NCBI RefSeq assembly: GCF_002003465.1
Contig: NZ_BDDQ01000013.1
Location: forward strand, 62,001 to 126,000
Direction: 5' to 3'
DNA: 64,000 nt
From: Caenibacillus caldisaponilyticus
GTDB lineage: Bacteria > Bacillota > Bacilli > Bacillales > Sporolactobacillaceae
Shown here: piece by piece, positions 8,620 to 17,570 of the stretch
Position numbering within the stretch: position 1 is the stretch's first letter
Layout: each line of letters begins with the position of its first letter
Translations under genes and position numbers: made by a program
Notes under the pieces: model-generated
Told to the model about the DNA's origin: nothing
The model's input: the letters and a program-made list of their open reading frames with translations, nothing else
Database searches by the model: none

Positions 8620-8790
8620 TCGCCGCGGTTTTGAACGCCCCTCGCCGCGCTGCGGCTTCAGAAAAGCGTTCCACCCGGCTCCCCGCGTTTGCTCGCGCTT
8701 CCCAATAGAACCTTTATAAATTGTTGACAAAGGCGAAGCACAAATCCTAAGTTTATAATGGGTTGTTTTTTGCAGAATGGGGTGACGCGA

Positions 8791-9242
8791 ATGCACGTCT
8801 ATGAATTGACAAAAGATGCGAAGGACGACATCATCAACAACCTCGCCGAATTATACATGCAGCAGATTTCAGTCGGAAAAAATGAAAAAACGTTCAAGCT
8901 TGCCGTACAAGGCATCCGTTTATCTTTGGAAGACCATTCTCCGGCGCGGATCGTCATTGCCGAGGACGGCAATGAAATTCTCGCTTCGCCTTTCTTAATG
9001 TCGGCGTGAGCCTCCGCACCGGCGGCCATTATCTCTGGCTGAACGAACTCTACGTGCACAATCAATACCGCAACAAAGGGATCGGCAGGAAATTGCTCTT
9101 ATATGTCATCCACATGGCGGAAAGGGAAAATATCAAAACCATCGAGCTTGAAACCGGCGTAAACAATTCCATCACGAAACACATCTATCAATCCCTCGGA
9201 TTCTATGAGATCGTCTCCAAGCGCTACGGATTTTCTTTTTAA
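8791..9242 (+). pseudogene. GNAT family N-acetyltransferase, broken by a single-base frameshift
   Basis: The N-terminal part (8791-9009, MHVYELTKDAKDDIINNL...) reads into a stop after an odd LASPFLMSA end. From about 8985 a different frame continues as AFLNVGVSLRTGGHYLWLNELYVHNQYRNKGIGRKLL to 9242. That is the GNAT core: beta4 and the acetyl-CoA loop RNKGIGRKLL, then the conserved YQSLGFYEI end. Adding one base near 8985 would restore a full protein of about 150 residues. Ribosome site GGGGTGA at 8779 and ATG at 8791. Either a recent null mutation or a sequencing error; the rest of the reading frame is well kept. Confidence 0.8.
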
Positions 9243-9472
9243 CGTTTTTCGAACCGGAAAGCGGACGAGCGCCGCTCATGACGCCAAACTCATCCTTCAG
9301 GCGGCGATCGAAACGGGCGCGCAACCACGGGATCCCTATGGCCGTTGCGGAAGTGACCGGACTCATTGTCACGCCGCCGGCGGTTATTGTAAAATGAATC
9401 AAGAGATATGCGAGACGGTATCGCCTTCATCCAAGCAAACCTTGCAAGCATTTAAATAAGGAGGAAGACGCC

Positions 9473-9736
9473 ATGGCCATTGATGTGAGACCGGAGCGGA
9501 CACCCAACCCGAACGCGATGAAATTTACCGCCGCCAGACAATTGTTTAACGGAAGATTGATCGCCAAAAAAGGCGACAACGTCGATCATCCGTTGGCGCA
9601 AAAATTGCTGGAATTGAACGGGGTTGACAACATTTTCGGCTACGAACATTTTGTCACCGTAAACAAAACCTTTGATGCCGACTGGAACGACTTGCTCCCC
9701 GAAATTGAGAAAGTGTTCGAAACCACTTCGATCTAA
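9473..9736 (+). CDS. NifU N-terminal-domain scaffold protein (Nfu_N)
   Basis: An 87-residue protein with the Nfu N-terminal pattern: RPERTPNPNAMKFTA at the start, then HPLAQKLLELNGVDNIFGYEHFVTVNKTFDADW. The NPNAMKF and LLxLxGVxxIF motifs are diagnostic. Stand-alone Nfu_N proteins are thought to help Fe-S proteins, but this one lacks the CxxC NifU domain, so any role would be as a partner. The ATG at 9473 has AAGGAGGAAG upstream. Single gene; the next gene is convergent. Confidence 0.8.
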   Translation: MAIDVRPERTPNPNAMKFTAARQLFNGRLIAKKGDNVDHPLAQKLLELNGVDNIFGYEHFVTVNKTFDADWNDLLPEIEKVFETTSI

Positions 9737-9900
9737 ACGCAGACATCCTCGACGGCTGAACAGGCAATCGCAGTTATTTGTTGCCAAATCAGTCCGTCTT
9801 TTTTTATGGCCGAAAAAGGGTCTCCCCATGCTTTTCACGGCATCGCCACTCTATCGGCCGACCGACGGAAACGCGGCTGGAGACGGCCGCATCCCTTTTT

Positions 9901-10812
9901 TCAATCCTCCTTCCGGAAAAAACCGACGATTTCCGTCGTCTCCATAATGTTCGTAAACGCGCGGGGATCCGTTTCCTGAATGATGCGCTCGAGCGTATAC
10001 AATTCATAACGCGTCAAGACGATCAACAGCAAATCCTTATCCTTGCCGGTATAGCCCCCCTTGGCAGCCACCTTGGTGATCCCGCGGACAAGGCGATGGT
10101 AGATCGCCTGGGTGAGCTCCTCCCCTTTTTCGGTGACGATCATCGCCGTCAATTTGACATAACGCGTATGGATGGCATCGATCACCCTGGAAGTGACGTA
10201 TAAAGTCACCATGGTGTACAGCGCCCGCTCCCACCCGAAGAAGAAACCGGCGGACAGGACGATTAGGCCGTTCAAGATGAAGTAATAAATCCCAATCGGG
10301 CGATCCTGGGTCTTGGACAAAATCATGGCAATGATGTCCATGCCGCCGGTGGATGCCCCGTACTTGAGGGTCAAGCCGACGCCGATCGCCCCAATGACGC
10401 CCCCGAACACGGCGTTCAACAACGCGTTTCCCGAAAGCGCCTGGACGGGAATGAGCGTTAAGGCGAACGTGGTGACCAAGACGCTCAACATGCTGTATAG
10501 AGTAAAGCGGCGACCGACGCGGAGCCAGGCGAGTACGGTAACCGGAATGTTCAAAAGAAAGAGGACGACGCCGGTATTCAAAGAAAGCGGCGTGTATTGA
10601 TGCGCCAGCGCCGCGAGCAATTGCGCCGCCCCAGTAAAGCCGCTTGATAATATGTGGGCGGGGATGAGAAACGCGTTCAAAGCGAAGGCGTTCAAAACGG
10701 CGCACGCGATCACGATGCACGTGACTTTGATTTCATTCCACAATAGCCGCAACCTTCTTCCCAAATGGCCTCTGTAAAAAAGTGTGCCCTTTTGCCAAAA
10801 AATCACACGCAC
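9901..10812 (-). CDS. YitT family membrane protein with C-terminal DUF2179 domain
   Basis: A 303-residue protein with about five membrane helices (residues about 28-50, 65-85, 92-115, 120-145, 180-205). It contains the family marks FLIPAHILSSGFTGAAQLL and LKYGASTGGMDIIAMILS. The cytoplasmic C-terminal domain (TAMIVTEKGEEL..., then LLLIVLTRYELYTLERIIQETDPRAF) is DUF2179. Function is unknown; transport or regulation has been suggested for the family. The start is uncertain: GTG at 10812 opens the longest frame, but a TTG further in, just before WNEIKV, is also possible. Confidence 0.88.
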   Translation of the reverse strand: MRVIFWQKGTLFYRGHLGRRLRLLWNEIKVTCIVIACAVLNAFALNAFLIPAHILSSGFTGAAQLLAALAHQYTPLSLNTGVVLFLLNIPVTVLAWLRVGRRFTLYSMLSVLVTTFALTLIPVQALSGNALLNAVFGGVIGAIGVGLTLKYGASTGGMDIIAMILSKTQDRPIGIYYFILNGLIVLSAGFFFGWERALYTMVTLYVTSRVIDAIHTRYVKLTAMIVTEKGEELTQAIYHRLVRGITKVAAKGGYTGKDKDLLLIVLTRYELYTLERIIQETDPRAFTNIMETTEIVGFFRKED

Positions 10813-10926
10813 CGGTCGGCCGCCGCCGGAACCCCGTCCTTCCGGCTTCTCCCGAAAGGAAAATCAGACGCACGACCAGCCGTTGCCACGCAACGGTGAC
10901 ATGGAGCCGATTGAAAAAGGCGCCAG

Positions 10927-11466
10927 TCAAGCATCGGGGCGGATATTTTCCCGCTTCGCCCGCAACTTTTTGATGGCGCTTTTTTTCCACGACCGGACGG
11001 TATCTTGGCTGACGCCGTACAGTTCAGCGATCGCGGCGGTCGGAAGGTCATGGACTAAAGCCGCTTGAACCCATTGTTTCTCCCTTTTGGACAAGGTCCG
11101 CATGGTCTCATCGAGCCATAATCCATCCTGTACGACGTGAGCGGGCGCCGCGGTTTCGAGGAGCGCGGGATCCGTCGACACAAAGCGCGCCTCGCGTCTT
11201 CTGCGTCTCCTCAGTTCCGAAAGCAGCCGGCCGCGCACGACCGCCTGGGCATAAGCGGGAAACGGACCTTTTTCGGGTTGATAACGACGCGCGGCTTCCC
11301 AAAGCGCAATGAGGGCGATCTGCCGGCATTCATCCGGTTCCCGCAGCCCGCGGACCTGTGCGATCCATTTTCGGATCAAAAGGTCATATTGACGGACGAG
11401 GCGGTCAAACTCTTGCCCACCTCCAAACAACACGAAAGCCTCCCATTGGGCAGCGCTGTCCCGCAT
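10927..11466 (-). CDS. Sigma-70 family RNA polymerase sigma factor (small, minor type)
   Basis: A 179-residue protein with a sigma region 2 (ECRQIALIALWEAARRYQPEKGPFPAYAQAVVRGRLLSELRR, residues about 45-90) and a region 4 helix-turn-helix (TLSKREKQWVQAALVHDLPTAAIAELYGVSQDTVRSWKKSAIKKLR, about 120-170). Regions 1 and 3 are missing, as in minor sigma factors. No anti-sigma gene is adjacent. Genes of the DUF1659/DUF2922/YvrJ type, often found with such sigma factors in Firmicutes, lie about 3.5 kb downstream; a functional link is inference. The ATG at 11466 has only a weak ribosome site. Confidence 0.8.
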   Translation of the reverse strand: MRDSAAQWEAFVLFGGGQEFDRLVRQYDLLIRKWIAQVRGLREPDECRQIALIALWEAARRYQPEKGPFPAYAQAVVRGRLLSELRRRRRREARFVSTDPALLETAAPAHVVQDGLWLDETMRTLSKREKQWVQAALVHDLPTAAIAELYGVSQDTVRSWKKSAIKKLRAKRENIRPDA

Positions 11467-11780
11467 TTCCCGGGTATCCCCATCATAATGAAAAGGCCCG
11501 AGGCTTCACCAAGAGGCAAAACGCCGTTTTCGGAAAAATCGGGCGAACGAATCCGGCGGAACCTTGCGGATTACGCGCGTTTTCCGGTCCGGACGCCGCC
11601 GAAAAGAAGTGTTCTCCCCTTTTGTCGCATCTTTCTGCGTGCCCCGCGGCCCTTCGGCGCCGCTCCTATAAGACGCAGTCCCCGGTACCCGGCGGCACGG
11701 TGATCTTATGGTAAAAGCTGTTATCGTTCGTTTGCGCGTTCGGTGGAAAGCTAACGGAAAACACCAGAGGAGTGAAGACG
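11467..11780. other. Divergent intergenic region between the sigma factor and ku
   Basis: No gene is supported. The right edge carries the ku ribosome site (AGAGGAG at about 11766). A forespore (sigma-G) promoter would be expected for ku by analogy with B. subtilis, but I could not fit a convincing one. Confidence 0.35.
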
Positions 11781-12623
11781 ATGCACACGATGTGGAAAGG
11801 GTCGATCGGATTCGGCCTCGTCCATATTCCGATCAAGCTTTACGCCGCAACGGAGTCCAAAGACATTCATTTCCGCTCGCTCCACGCGGCTTGCCATACC
11901 CCGATCCGTTACCGAAAATATTGTCCGGTCTGTGAAAAAACCGTGGAAAACGAAGAAATCGTCAAGGGCTACGAGCATCAGCCCGGGGAATTCGTCCCGG
12001 TCACCGAAGAAGAAATCGAGGAGATCAGGGGGAAAAACGCCCGCACGGTGGAAATTCTCGACTTCATCCGCCTCGAAGAAATCGACCCGATTTACTACAA
12101 CAAATCCTATTTTGTCGGCCCGAGCGAAAACGGCGAAAAGGCCTACGCCCTGCTGCGGCAAGCGATGACCGACACCGGGAAGATCGGCCTTGCGCGCTTC
12201 ACGTTTCATTCCAAAAGGCATTTGGCGGCCGTCCGCGTTTATCAAAACGGCTTATTGTTGGAAACCTTGTTTTATCCGGATGAGATTCGCCCAGTCGAAC
12301 GCGTTCCGGGGCTGGACAAGACGACCGACGTGAACGAACGGGAACTGGAAACCGCCAAGCAGCTCATCAATCAGCTCACCGCGCCGTTCGATCCGAAAAA
12401 ATACAAGAATGACGATCGCGAAGCGCTTGAGCGCTTAATCGCGGACAAAATCGCCGGCCATAAAACGGTGGCGCCGCCGCAAACCGCGAAGCCGGCGAAC
12501 ATCGTCGATCTTTTGTCCGCGCTGGAAGCGAGCCTCGCGGAAACACCGGCCAAACGGCCGGCCGCCGGCACCCGTCCGGCTAAAAAGAAACCGCTCACCG
12601 CGCAAAAGAAAAAGAAAGCGTGA
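11781..12623 (+). CDS. ku: Ku, DNA end-binding protein of non-homologous end joining
   Basis: A 280-residue bacterial Ku, which forms a ring dimer on broken DNA ends and recruits the ligase. It begins MHTMWKGSIGFGLVHIPIKLYAATESKDIHF, the standard Ku start, followed by the core with CPVCEKTVENEEIVKGYE and RFTFHSKRHLAAVRVY. The C-terminal tail is rich in Pro, Ala and Lys (from about residue 245), as in other bacterial Ku proteins, where it adds DNA binding. I chose ATG 11781 over GTG 11772 because of the site GAGGAG at proper spacing and the family's MHTMWKG start. It converges with the ligase gene downstream. In B. subtilis the ku-ligD system protects spores. Confidence 0.95.
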   Translation: MHTMWKGSIGFGLVHIPIKLYAATESKDIHFRSLHAACHTPIRYRKYCPVCEKTVENEEIVKGYEHQPGEFVPVTEEEIEEIRGKNARTVEILDFIRLEEIDPIYYNKSYFVGPSENGEKAYALLRQAMTDTGKIGLARFTFHSKRHLAAVRVYQNGLLLETLFYPDEIRPVERVPGLDKTTDVNERELETAKQLINQLTAPFDPKKYKNDDREALERLIADKIAGHKTVAPPQTAKPANIVDLLSALEASLAETPAKRPAAGTRPAKKKPLTAQKKKKA

Positions 12624-12794
12624 AAAGACCAGCGCGGGCGGACAGCCGTCGGAAAGGGAACGGGCGGGCATAAGCCGCCTGGCCTTTTGACGAACGCTAC
12701 AAAGCCCGACGGTGCCCGCCAATTGTATTCGGCGAAACTTTCTTGACTGATCCGAACCGCGTTCGTGTTTTTAGACAAGGTGACGCGGCATGCG

Positions 12795-13760
12795 CTAGGC
12801 GTCCGGATCGCGCATCAATCTTTCCTCAAACACGCAGGTTTCCGGAGAGGCGTCCACGACCGCTTGAATCACAGGCTGGCGAAGCGTTTGTCCCTTTAGC
12901 CATTCCGCAAAACGCACCTTGACGGCGATGGCCGGTTTCACCCAGACGACGGCGCGATCGCTTGCCGGCTTATTATTAAACGGCCGTTCATGTATCTTCA
13001 TGCGCATGAGGCGATCGGTCAACTTCCGCCATTCCTCGTGCGTTAATTTGCCGGCGCCCGCATGCCCGATGTAAAACAAGCGGCCTTGGTCATCATACAA
13101 GCCAAGCAACACGGCGTTCGGCGCGCCGTCCTTCATCGCCACCCCGCCGATGACGGCCAGCACGTCCTTGTAATTTTTTATTTTGATCCATTCCTTCTTT
13201 TCGCCTAAAAAATAAGGAGAGGTCAAGCGCTTCATGACGACGCCCTCCATGTCGTGCGCCTTGACCGCTTGAAAAAGCCGGTCGCCGTCTGGGTGCGAGG
13301 CGACGATTTGCACGCGCGAATCCGGCACGATGATGTCCTTCAAAATATCCAAACGCTCCTGCAACGGCCGGCGGCAGAGCCAGACATCATCCGCCAGCAA
13401 AACATCAAAAACCATATAAACGATCGGCACGCGGCCGGCCACTTGGCCAATCCGATCCAACCGCCTGAGACCGTCGCGCTTCATCACCTCGTGAAAGGAC
13501 GGTTTCCCGTCTTCGGCCAGCGCGATCACTTCCCCGTCCAATATAACGGAAGCGGCGCGGCAATAGGCCTTGATTTCCGCCAATTCCGGATAATGCGCGG
13601 TCCTTTCCCGCCGCTTCCGGTTGAACAGTTTGACCGTTCTCCCGTCAAAATACGTCAACACCCGGACGCCGTCCCACTTGATCTGGGCAATCCATTCGCC
13701 GCCCTCTGGTATTCGTTCTCCGGAAACCGGCTCCATCGGCACGACCGGCTGCCATTTCAT
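12795..13760 (-). CDS. ligD: ATP-dependent DNA ligase, stand-alone ligase domain of the LigD type
   Basis: A 321-residue ligase that seals double-strand breaks. The catalytic motif I lysine is in EWIAQIKWDGVRVLTYFDG (about residue 31), followed by motif Ia/III VILDGEVIAL, IVYMVFDVLL, the motif IV GVVMKRLTSPYFLG and motif V WIKIKNYKD. The OB-fold domain is the last 100 residues. The LigD polymerase domain normally fused in Bacillus LigD is absent here and is encoded separately at 14134-15063 on the other strand. The ATG at 13760 is preceded by GGGAGGAAAA. It is convergent with ku. Confidence 0.93.
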   Translation of the reverse strand: MKWQPVVPMEPVSGERIPEGGEWIAQIKWDGVRVLTYFDGRTVKLFNRKRRERTAHYPELAEIKAYCRAASVILDGEVIALAEDGKPSFHEVMKRDGLRRLDRIGQVAGRVPIVYMVFDVLLADDVWLCRRPLQERLDILKDIIVPDSRVQIVASHPDGDRLFQAVKAHDMEGVVMKRLTSPYFLGEKKEWIKIKNYKDVLAVIGGVAMKDGAPNAVLLGLYDDQGRLFYIGHAGAGKLTHEEWRKLTDRLMRMKIHERPFNNKPASDRAVVWVKPAIAVKVRFAEWLKGQTLRQPVIQAVVDASPETCVFEERLMRDPDA

Positions 13761-14133
13761 CGCCTTTTCCTCCCATCCGTTCCCCGTGAAGAGCCCGGGC
13801 AACCCCATGATGGCATCCGCTAAACATTATGGCGGACAACCTGCTTTTCTATAACCCGCCCATTCGCATATTTCGCGCCGTTTGCCGCAGATTATATAAA
13901 TAAGAAGTCCGCTCGCGGCAAAAAACGACGGAAGGAAAGCGGAAACGCTTTTGCAAGGCACCTAACGCTGGCGTTGATTTAACGGCAAAATGGGGTATTG
14001 CATGGCCTCTTGCGGCAAAGCAAACATCCCGGCCGCAAACAGATTTTTCGCTTCGGCTCAGGCTCTGTCAATCTTGTGGCGAAATATGAACGGCAAAAAG
14101 AATGCGGATGATTTACGAAAGGAAGGATCGCGG
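13761..14133. other. Divergent control region between ligase and polymerase genes
   Basis: About 370 bases without a supported gene. An in-frame extension of the polymerase gene starts at 13990 but lacks a ribosome site. The ligase promoter is probably near 13830-13860 (a CATAATG-like element on the minus strand), but no convincing full promoter was identified. Confidence 0.3.
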
Positions 14134-15063
14134 GTGGGGACGAGCGACGGGCAAACCGTTTCGATCGACGGCAATGAATTGCGGTTCACGCATTTGTCCA
14201 AGGTTTTGTGGCCGAAAAAAGGGCTCCGCAAGGCGGATTACTTGAAATACGTCTATGAGGTCTCGGCATATATGTTGCCGTTTCTTCGCGGGCGCGCCTT
14301 GACTTTGTTGCGCTACCCCGACGGCGCGGACGGAGAAGCCTTTTATCAAAAAAACTGTCCGGATTATGCGCCGGAATTTATCAAAACCGTGAGAATCGGC
14401 GATATCAATTATATCGTCGGCGACGGCCTGCCGACGCTCATGTGGTTGGCCAATCAGCTGGCGTTCGAAATCCACGTCCCGTTTCAAACGGCCGACCTTA
14501 CCCGCCCGAGCGAGATCGTTTTGGATCTCGATCCCCCGTCGCGGGCCGAATTTGCCTTGGCGGTGCGCGCCGCGCTCATGATTAAAGCGATTCTCGACCG
14601 CTTTCGCCTCGCGAGCTTTGTCAAAACATCGGGCAATAAAGGCCTGCAGGTTTACATCCCGTTGCCCGACGATGTTTTTACGTATGAAGAAACGCGAGCG
14701 TTCACCGCTTTTCTCGCTCGCTATTTGACCGAAAGCGAACCCGGCCTGTTTACGACCGAGCGCTTGAAAAAGAACCGTGGACGAAGGCTGTACATCGATA
14801 TCGTCCAGCATGCCGAAGGCAAAACGATCATCGCCCCATATGCCGTCCGCGGCAACGCCGATGCGCTCGTCGCCACCCCGCTGTATTGGGAAGAAGTGAC
14901 GCCCGGGCTGCGCCCGGAACAATTTCCGCTCGATCAAATACCGAAGCGCTTGGCCGCGAACGGCTGCCCGTTCTCTTCATTCTTTGAGGCGAAAGCTTCC
15001 CAACCGTTTCGCCAAATCATCGACACGCTTAAACATCAACAGCAGAAAGGGGCTTCCGTATGA
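14134..15063 (+). CDS. LigD-type primase-polymerase domain protein (NHEJ repair polymerase)
   Basis: A 309-residue archaeo-eukaryotic-primase-type polymerase. It shows the family start (ELRFTHLSKVLWPKKGLRKADYLKYV), HVPFQTADLTRPSEIVLDLDPPSR with the catalytic Asp pair (DLDP), the KTSGNKGLQVYIPL motif with the SGNKG signature and a His-replacing variant, and RLYIDIVQHAEGKTIIAPYAVR with the third Asp. It fills gaps with ribonucleotides or deoxynucleotides during end joining. I chose GTG 14134 because AAAGGAAGGA lies six bases upstream. It overlaps the next gene by four bases (ATGA). No nuclease domain is present. Confidence 0.9.
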   Translation: MGTSDGQTVSIDGNELRFTHLSKVLWPKKGLRKADYLKYVYEVSAYMLPFLRGRALTLLRYPDGADGEAFYQKNCPDYAPEFIKTVRIGDINYIVGDGLPTLMWLANQLAFEIHVPFQTADLTRPSEIVLDLDPPSRAEFALAVRAALMIKAILDRFRLASFVKTSGNKGLQVYIPLPDDVFTYEETRAFTAFLARYLTESEPGLFTTERLKKNRGRRLYIDIVQHAEGKTIIAPYAVRGNADALVATPLYWEEVTPGLRPEQFPLDQIPKRLAANGCPFSSFFEAKASQPFRQIIDTLKHQQQKGASV

Positions 15064-15425
15064 TTGTCAATCTGGTGTTAAAATTGGTGCTATCCCCGAT
15101 CATCGTGATTTTGTGCGACCTGTTCAGCCCTTATCAAATCAACTACGGCTCCGTCTATGAAGCGCTCGTGGTCGGCCTTTTCATCGCTGTGGTCAATTTT
15201 GCGATTGAATGGCTGATGCTGACCAGAGGCACGTTGTGGGTGACAACGATTTTGGACTTCGTCGTGACGATGTCGATCGTCTTTTTCGGCACGATGGCCT
15301 ATAACGACGCCATCATAAGCACCGTCGGCGCCTTGATGATCAGCTTGCTGATCACCATTATGGAATATTTGCTGCACGCCTGGCTCTTGCGGCAAAATTG
15401 GAAAACCCGGCTGGTCGCAAAATGA
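15060..15425 (+). CDS. DUF2512 (YndM-like) membrane protein
   Basis: A 121-residue protein with four hydrophobic segments (about 3-21, 33-52, 58-78, 85-110) and a basic tail (RQNWKTRLVAK). The start MIVNLVLKLVLSPIIVILCDLF and the WVTTILDFVVT motif match DUF2512/YndM. Its ATG overlaps the stop of the polymerase gene by four bases, so the two are translationally coupled. Function unknown; the link to repair may only reflect spore expression. Confidence 0.8.
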   Translation: MIVNLVLKLVLSPIIVILCDLFSPYQINYGSVYEALVVGLFIAVVNFAIEWLMLTRGTLWVTTILDFVVTMSIVFFGTMAYNDAIISTVGALMISLLITIMEYLLHAWLLRQNWKTRLVAK

Positions 15426-15463
15426 CCCAAAAAGCCCGCACTGTGATAACCGCCGGCGCACGG

Positions 15464-17314
15464 CTAACGGTCGTCGATGTCGACGCCGTACGTTTCCAGC
15501 CAGTAGTTGATTTGCGCGAGATGGGCGATAAGCTGCGGGCCGGTCATCAGTTGTCCGAACCACGGCACTTTAAAAGACCGCCCTTCGCTTTCCAAAATGT
15601 CTTCAACTTTGCCCTTATCGATTAAGTTCAGGAGCGGCGCCGACGGCCGAGCGATCACATCCTTGAGCCATGCGCTCACCGCTTTCGTGTAAGCCGGATG
15701 GTGCGTTTTCGGATATGGGCTTTTTTGGCGATTCAACACAACCTCTGGCAGCACATCTGCGAGCGCCGCCCGCAATACCCCTTTTTCGCGGCCGTTCAGC
15801 ATTTTTATTTCCCAAGGAATATTCCAGACGTACTCGACCAAGCGGTGGTCGGCGTAAGGCACGCGCACTTCCAGGCTCGCCCCCATCGACATGCGGTCTT
15901 TGCGGTCCAAAAGTGCGGTCATGAACCAATTCATGTTTAAATAAAATAGTTTGCGGCGCTCGGCATCGCGCTCTTCTTCCCCGTCCAATAGCGGCGTTTC
16001 TTCTGCAGATTCCAGATAGCGGTCATAGGCGTAGTCCTTTAACCTTAAACGCCGGCGCCAGACGTCGTTCAACAGCGCTTGGCGTTGATCGAGCGACCGC
16101 ATCCACGGGAATCCTTCGCGCGCCGACGTTTCCGGCTTGTGGAACCAAGGGTAGCCGCCAAAAATTTCATCGGCGCATTCGCCGGACAAGGCCACCGTCG
16201 CTTCTTCTTTGATCCTTTCGCAAAACCACAAAAGCGAGGCGTCGACATCGGCATAGCCGGGCATGTCGCGCAGTTGGACGGCCCGTTTCAACGCAGCGAC
16301 GAGCGCTTCGTTCGCAATGACTTCGCTGTGGTGCACCGATCCGATGAAGCGGGACATCAAATCGACGTAATCGCGATCCGCATTCGGCTGAAACACGCTC
16401 GCTGTAAAGTATTGGTCATTCCCTTCATAATCGATGGAATACGTGTGCAGAGGGCCTTTGCCGTTTTCTCGGTAGTATTCGGCCGCAATCGCCGAGATCG
16501 CGCTGGAATCTACGCCGCCGGAAAGAAAGGTGGCGACGGGGACATCGGCGTACAATTGGCGGCGAACGGCATCCGTGACCAAGGCTTTCACGCGCGCGAC
16601 CGTATCGCCGACGGAATCCGCATGCACCTCGCTTTTTACGTTCCAATAGCGAAACACGTTCACGCCGGCTTCCGTATAAGTCAACGCGTGGCCCGGGCGC
16701 AGCTCGGAAATGCCCTTATAGACGCCGTGCCCCGGGGTTTTCGACGGGCCGAGCCCAAAGATTTCCGCCAGGCCTTCGCGGCCGATAACCGGCTTCACTT
16801 CGGGATGTACGAGCAACGCTTTGATCTCTGAACCGAATAAAAAATACCCGTTGCCGACGTGATAAAAGAACGGTTTAACGCCCAGGCGGTCGCGGGCGGC
16901 AAACAATTTTCTTTCGCTTTCGTCCCAGACGGCAAAGGCGTAAATGCCGTTCAAGCGCTCAAGACACGCTTCTTTCCATTCCATATATGACGCAAGCAGC
17001 ACTTCCGTATCGGAATGGCCGCGAAACTTATAACCTTTCGCCAGAAGTTCTTTGCGCAATTCCTCTGTGTTATACAATTCGCCGTTATATACCAGGGTGT
17101 ACACGGCGTGGTTCAGCGTTTTTTGCATCGGCTGGCGGCCGCCTTCGGGGTCGACGACGATGAGCCGGGCATGTCCGAAGGCGGCATTCGGCGTCAGCCA
17201 AATGTTTTGTTCATCCGGCCCGCGATGATGCAGGCTTTCCGCCATGCGGACGATTGTCGGCCTTTCTTTTCGCAAATCCCTTCGCCAGTCAATCCAACCC
17301 GTTATACCGCACAT
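15464..17314 (-). CDS. asnO: Glutamine-hydrolysing asparagine synthetase, AsnO type
   Basis: A 616-residue enzyme making asparagine from aspartate, glutamine and ATP. The N-terminal glutaminase domain begins MCGITGWIDW with the catalytic Cys2 and has the VYNGELYNTEELR motif. The synthetase domain has the ATP-pyrophosphatase loop FLSGGVDSSAISAIAA (about 256) and SLEVRVPYADHRLVEYVWNIPWE. Length and sequence closely match B. subtilis AsnO (YisO), which is needed for sporulation. yisL, its neighbour in B. subtilis, lies 2.5 kb away here. The ATG at 17314 follows AAGGATGAGGTG. A 500-base leader with a terminator lies upstream, so attenuation is possible. Confidence 0.95.
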   Translation of the reverse strand: MCGITGWIDWRRDLRKERPTIVRMAESLHHRGPDEQNIWLTPNAAFGHARLIVVDPEGGRQPMQKTLNHAVYTLVYNGELYNTEELRKELLAKGYKFRGHSDTEVLLASYMEWKEACLERLNGIYAFAVWDESERKLFAARDRLGVKPFFYHVGNGYFLFGSEIKALLVHPEVKPVIGREGLAEIFGLGPSKTPGHGVYKGISELRPGHALTYTEAGVNVFRYWNVKSEVHADSVGDTVARVKALVTDAVRRQLYADVPVATFLSGGVDSSAISAIAAEYYRENGKGPLHTYSIDYEGNDQYFTASVFQPNADRDYVDLMSRFIGSVHHSEVIANEALVAALKRAVQLRDMPGYADVDASLLWFCERIKEEATVALSGECADEIFGGYPWFHKPETSAREGFPWMRSLDQRQALLNDVWRRRLRLKDYAYDRYLESAEETPLLDGEEERDAERRKLFYLNMNWFMTALLDRKDRMSMGASLEVRVPYADHRLVEYVWNIPWEIKMLNGREKGVLRAALADVLPEVVLNRQKSPYPKTHHPAYTKAVSAWLKDVIARPSAPLLNLIDKGKVEDILESEGRSFKVPWFGQLMTGPQLIAHLAQINYWLETYGVDIDDR

Positions 17315-17470
17315 TCACCTCATCCTTTCTTAACGAGTGCGGGCGATGGCCCAATGCTACCCGTGGTTAATGTATGCGGCCGCGGTGAAGGTGTGACTGG
17401 CGCGGCATTTGGCGCCTGGGTCACCGTTGGCCGCCGCCAGCCCGCGCCTCATCGCCGGCGTTTGGCGAAT

Positions 17471-17507
17471 AAAAAAAGAGACCGGAGAGCCCCCTGCGCG
17501 CCTCCGG
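17471..17507 (-). terminator. Intrinsic terminator about 155 bases upstream of asnO
   Basis: The minus strand has CCGGAG, a 14-base loop, CTCCGG, TCTC and seven U residues. It ends ahead of the asnO start with no coding gene immediately before it. It may be the attenuator of an asnO leader, or simply end transcripts from the c-di-GMP gene 300 bases further up. Confidence 0.65.
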
Positions 17508-17570
17508 ACAACGATATGACGTTATGACCACTTGGTGTGATCCGCTCACGTCTCGCCGGCTTCCGATCTC

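Noticed and set aside
8724-8759. TTGACA with TATAAT upstream of the broken GNAT gene
   Set aside because: The spacer is 24 bases, far from the usual 17; not accepted as a single promoter.
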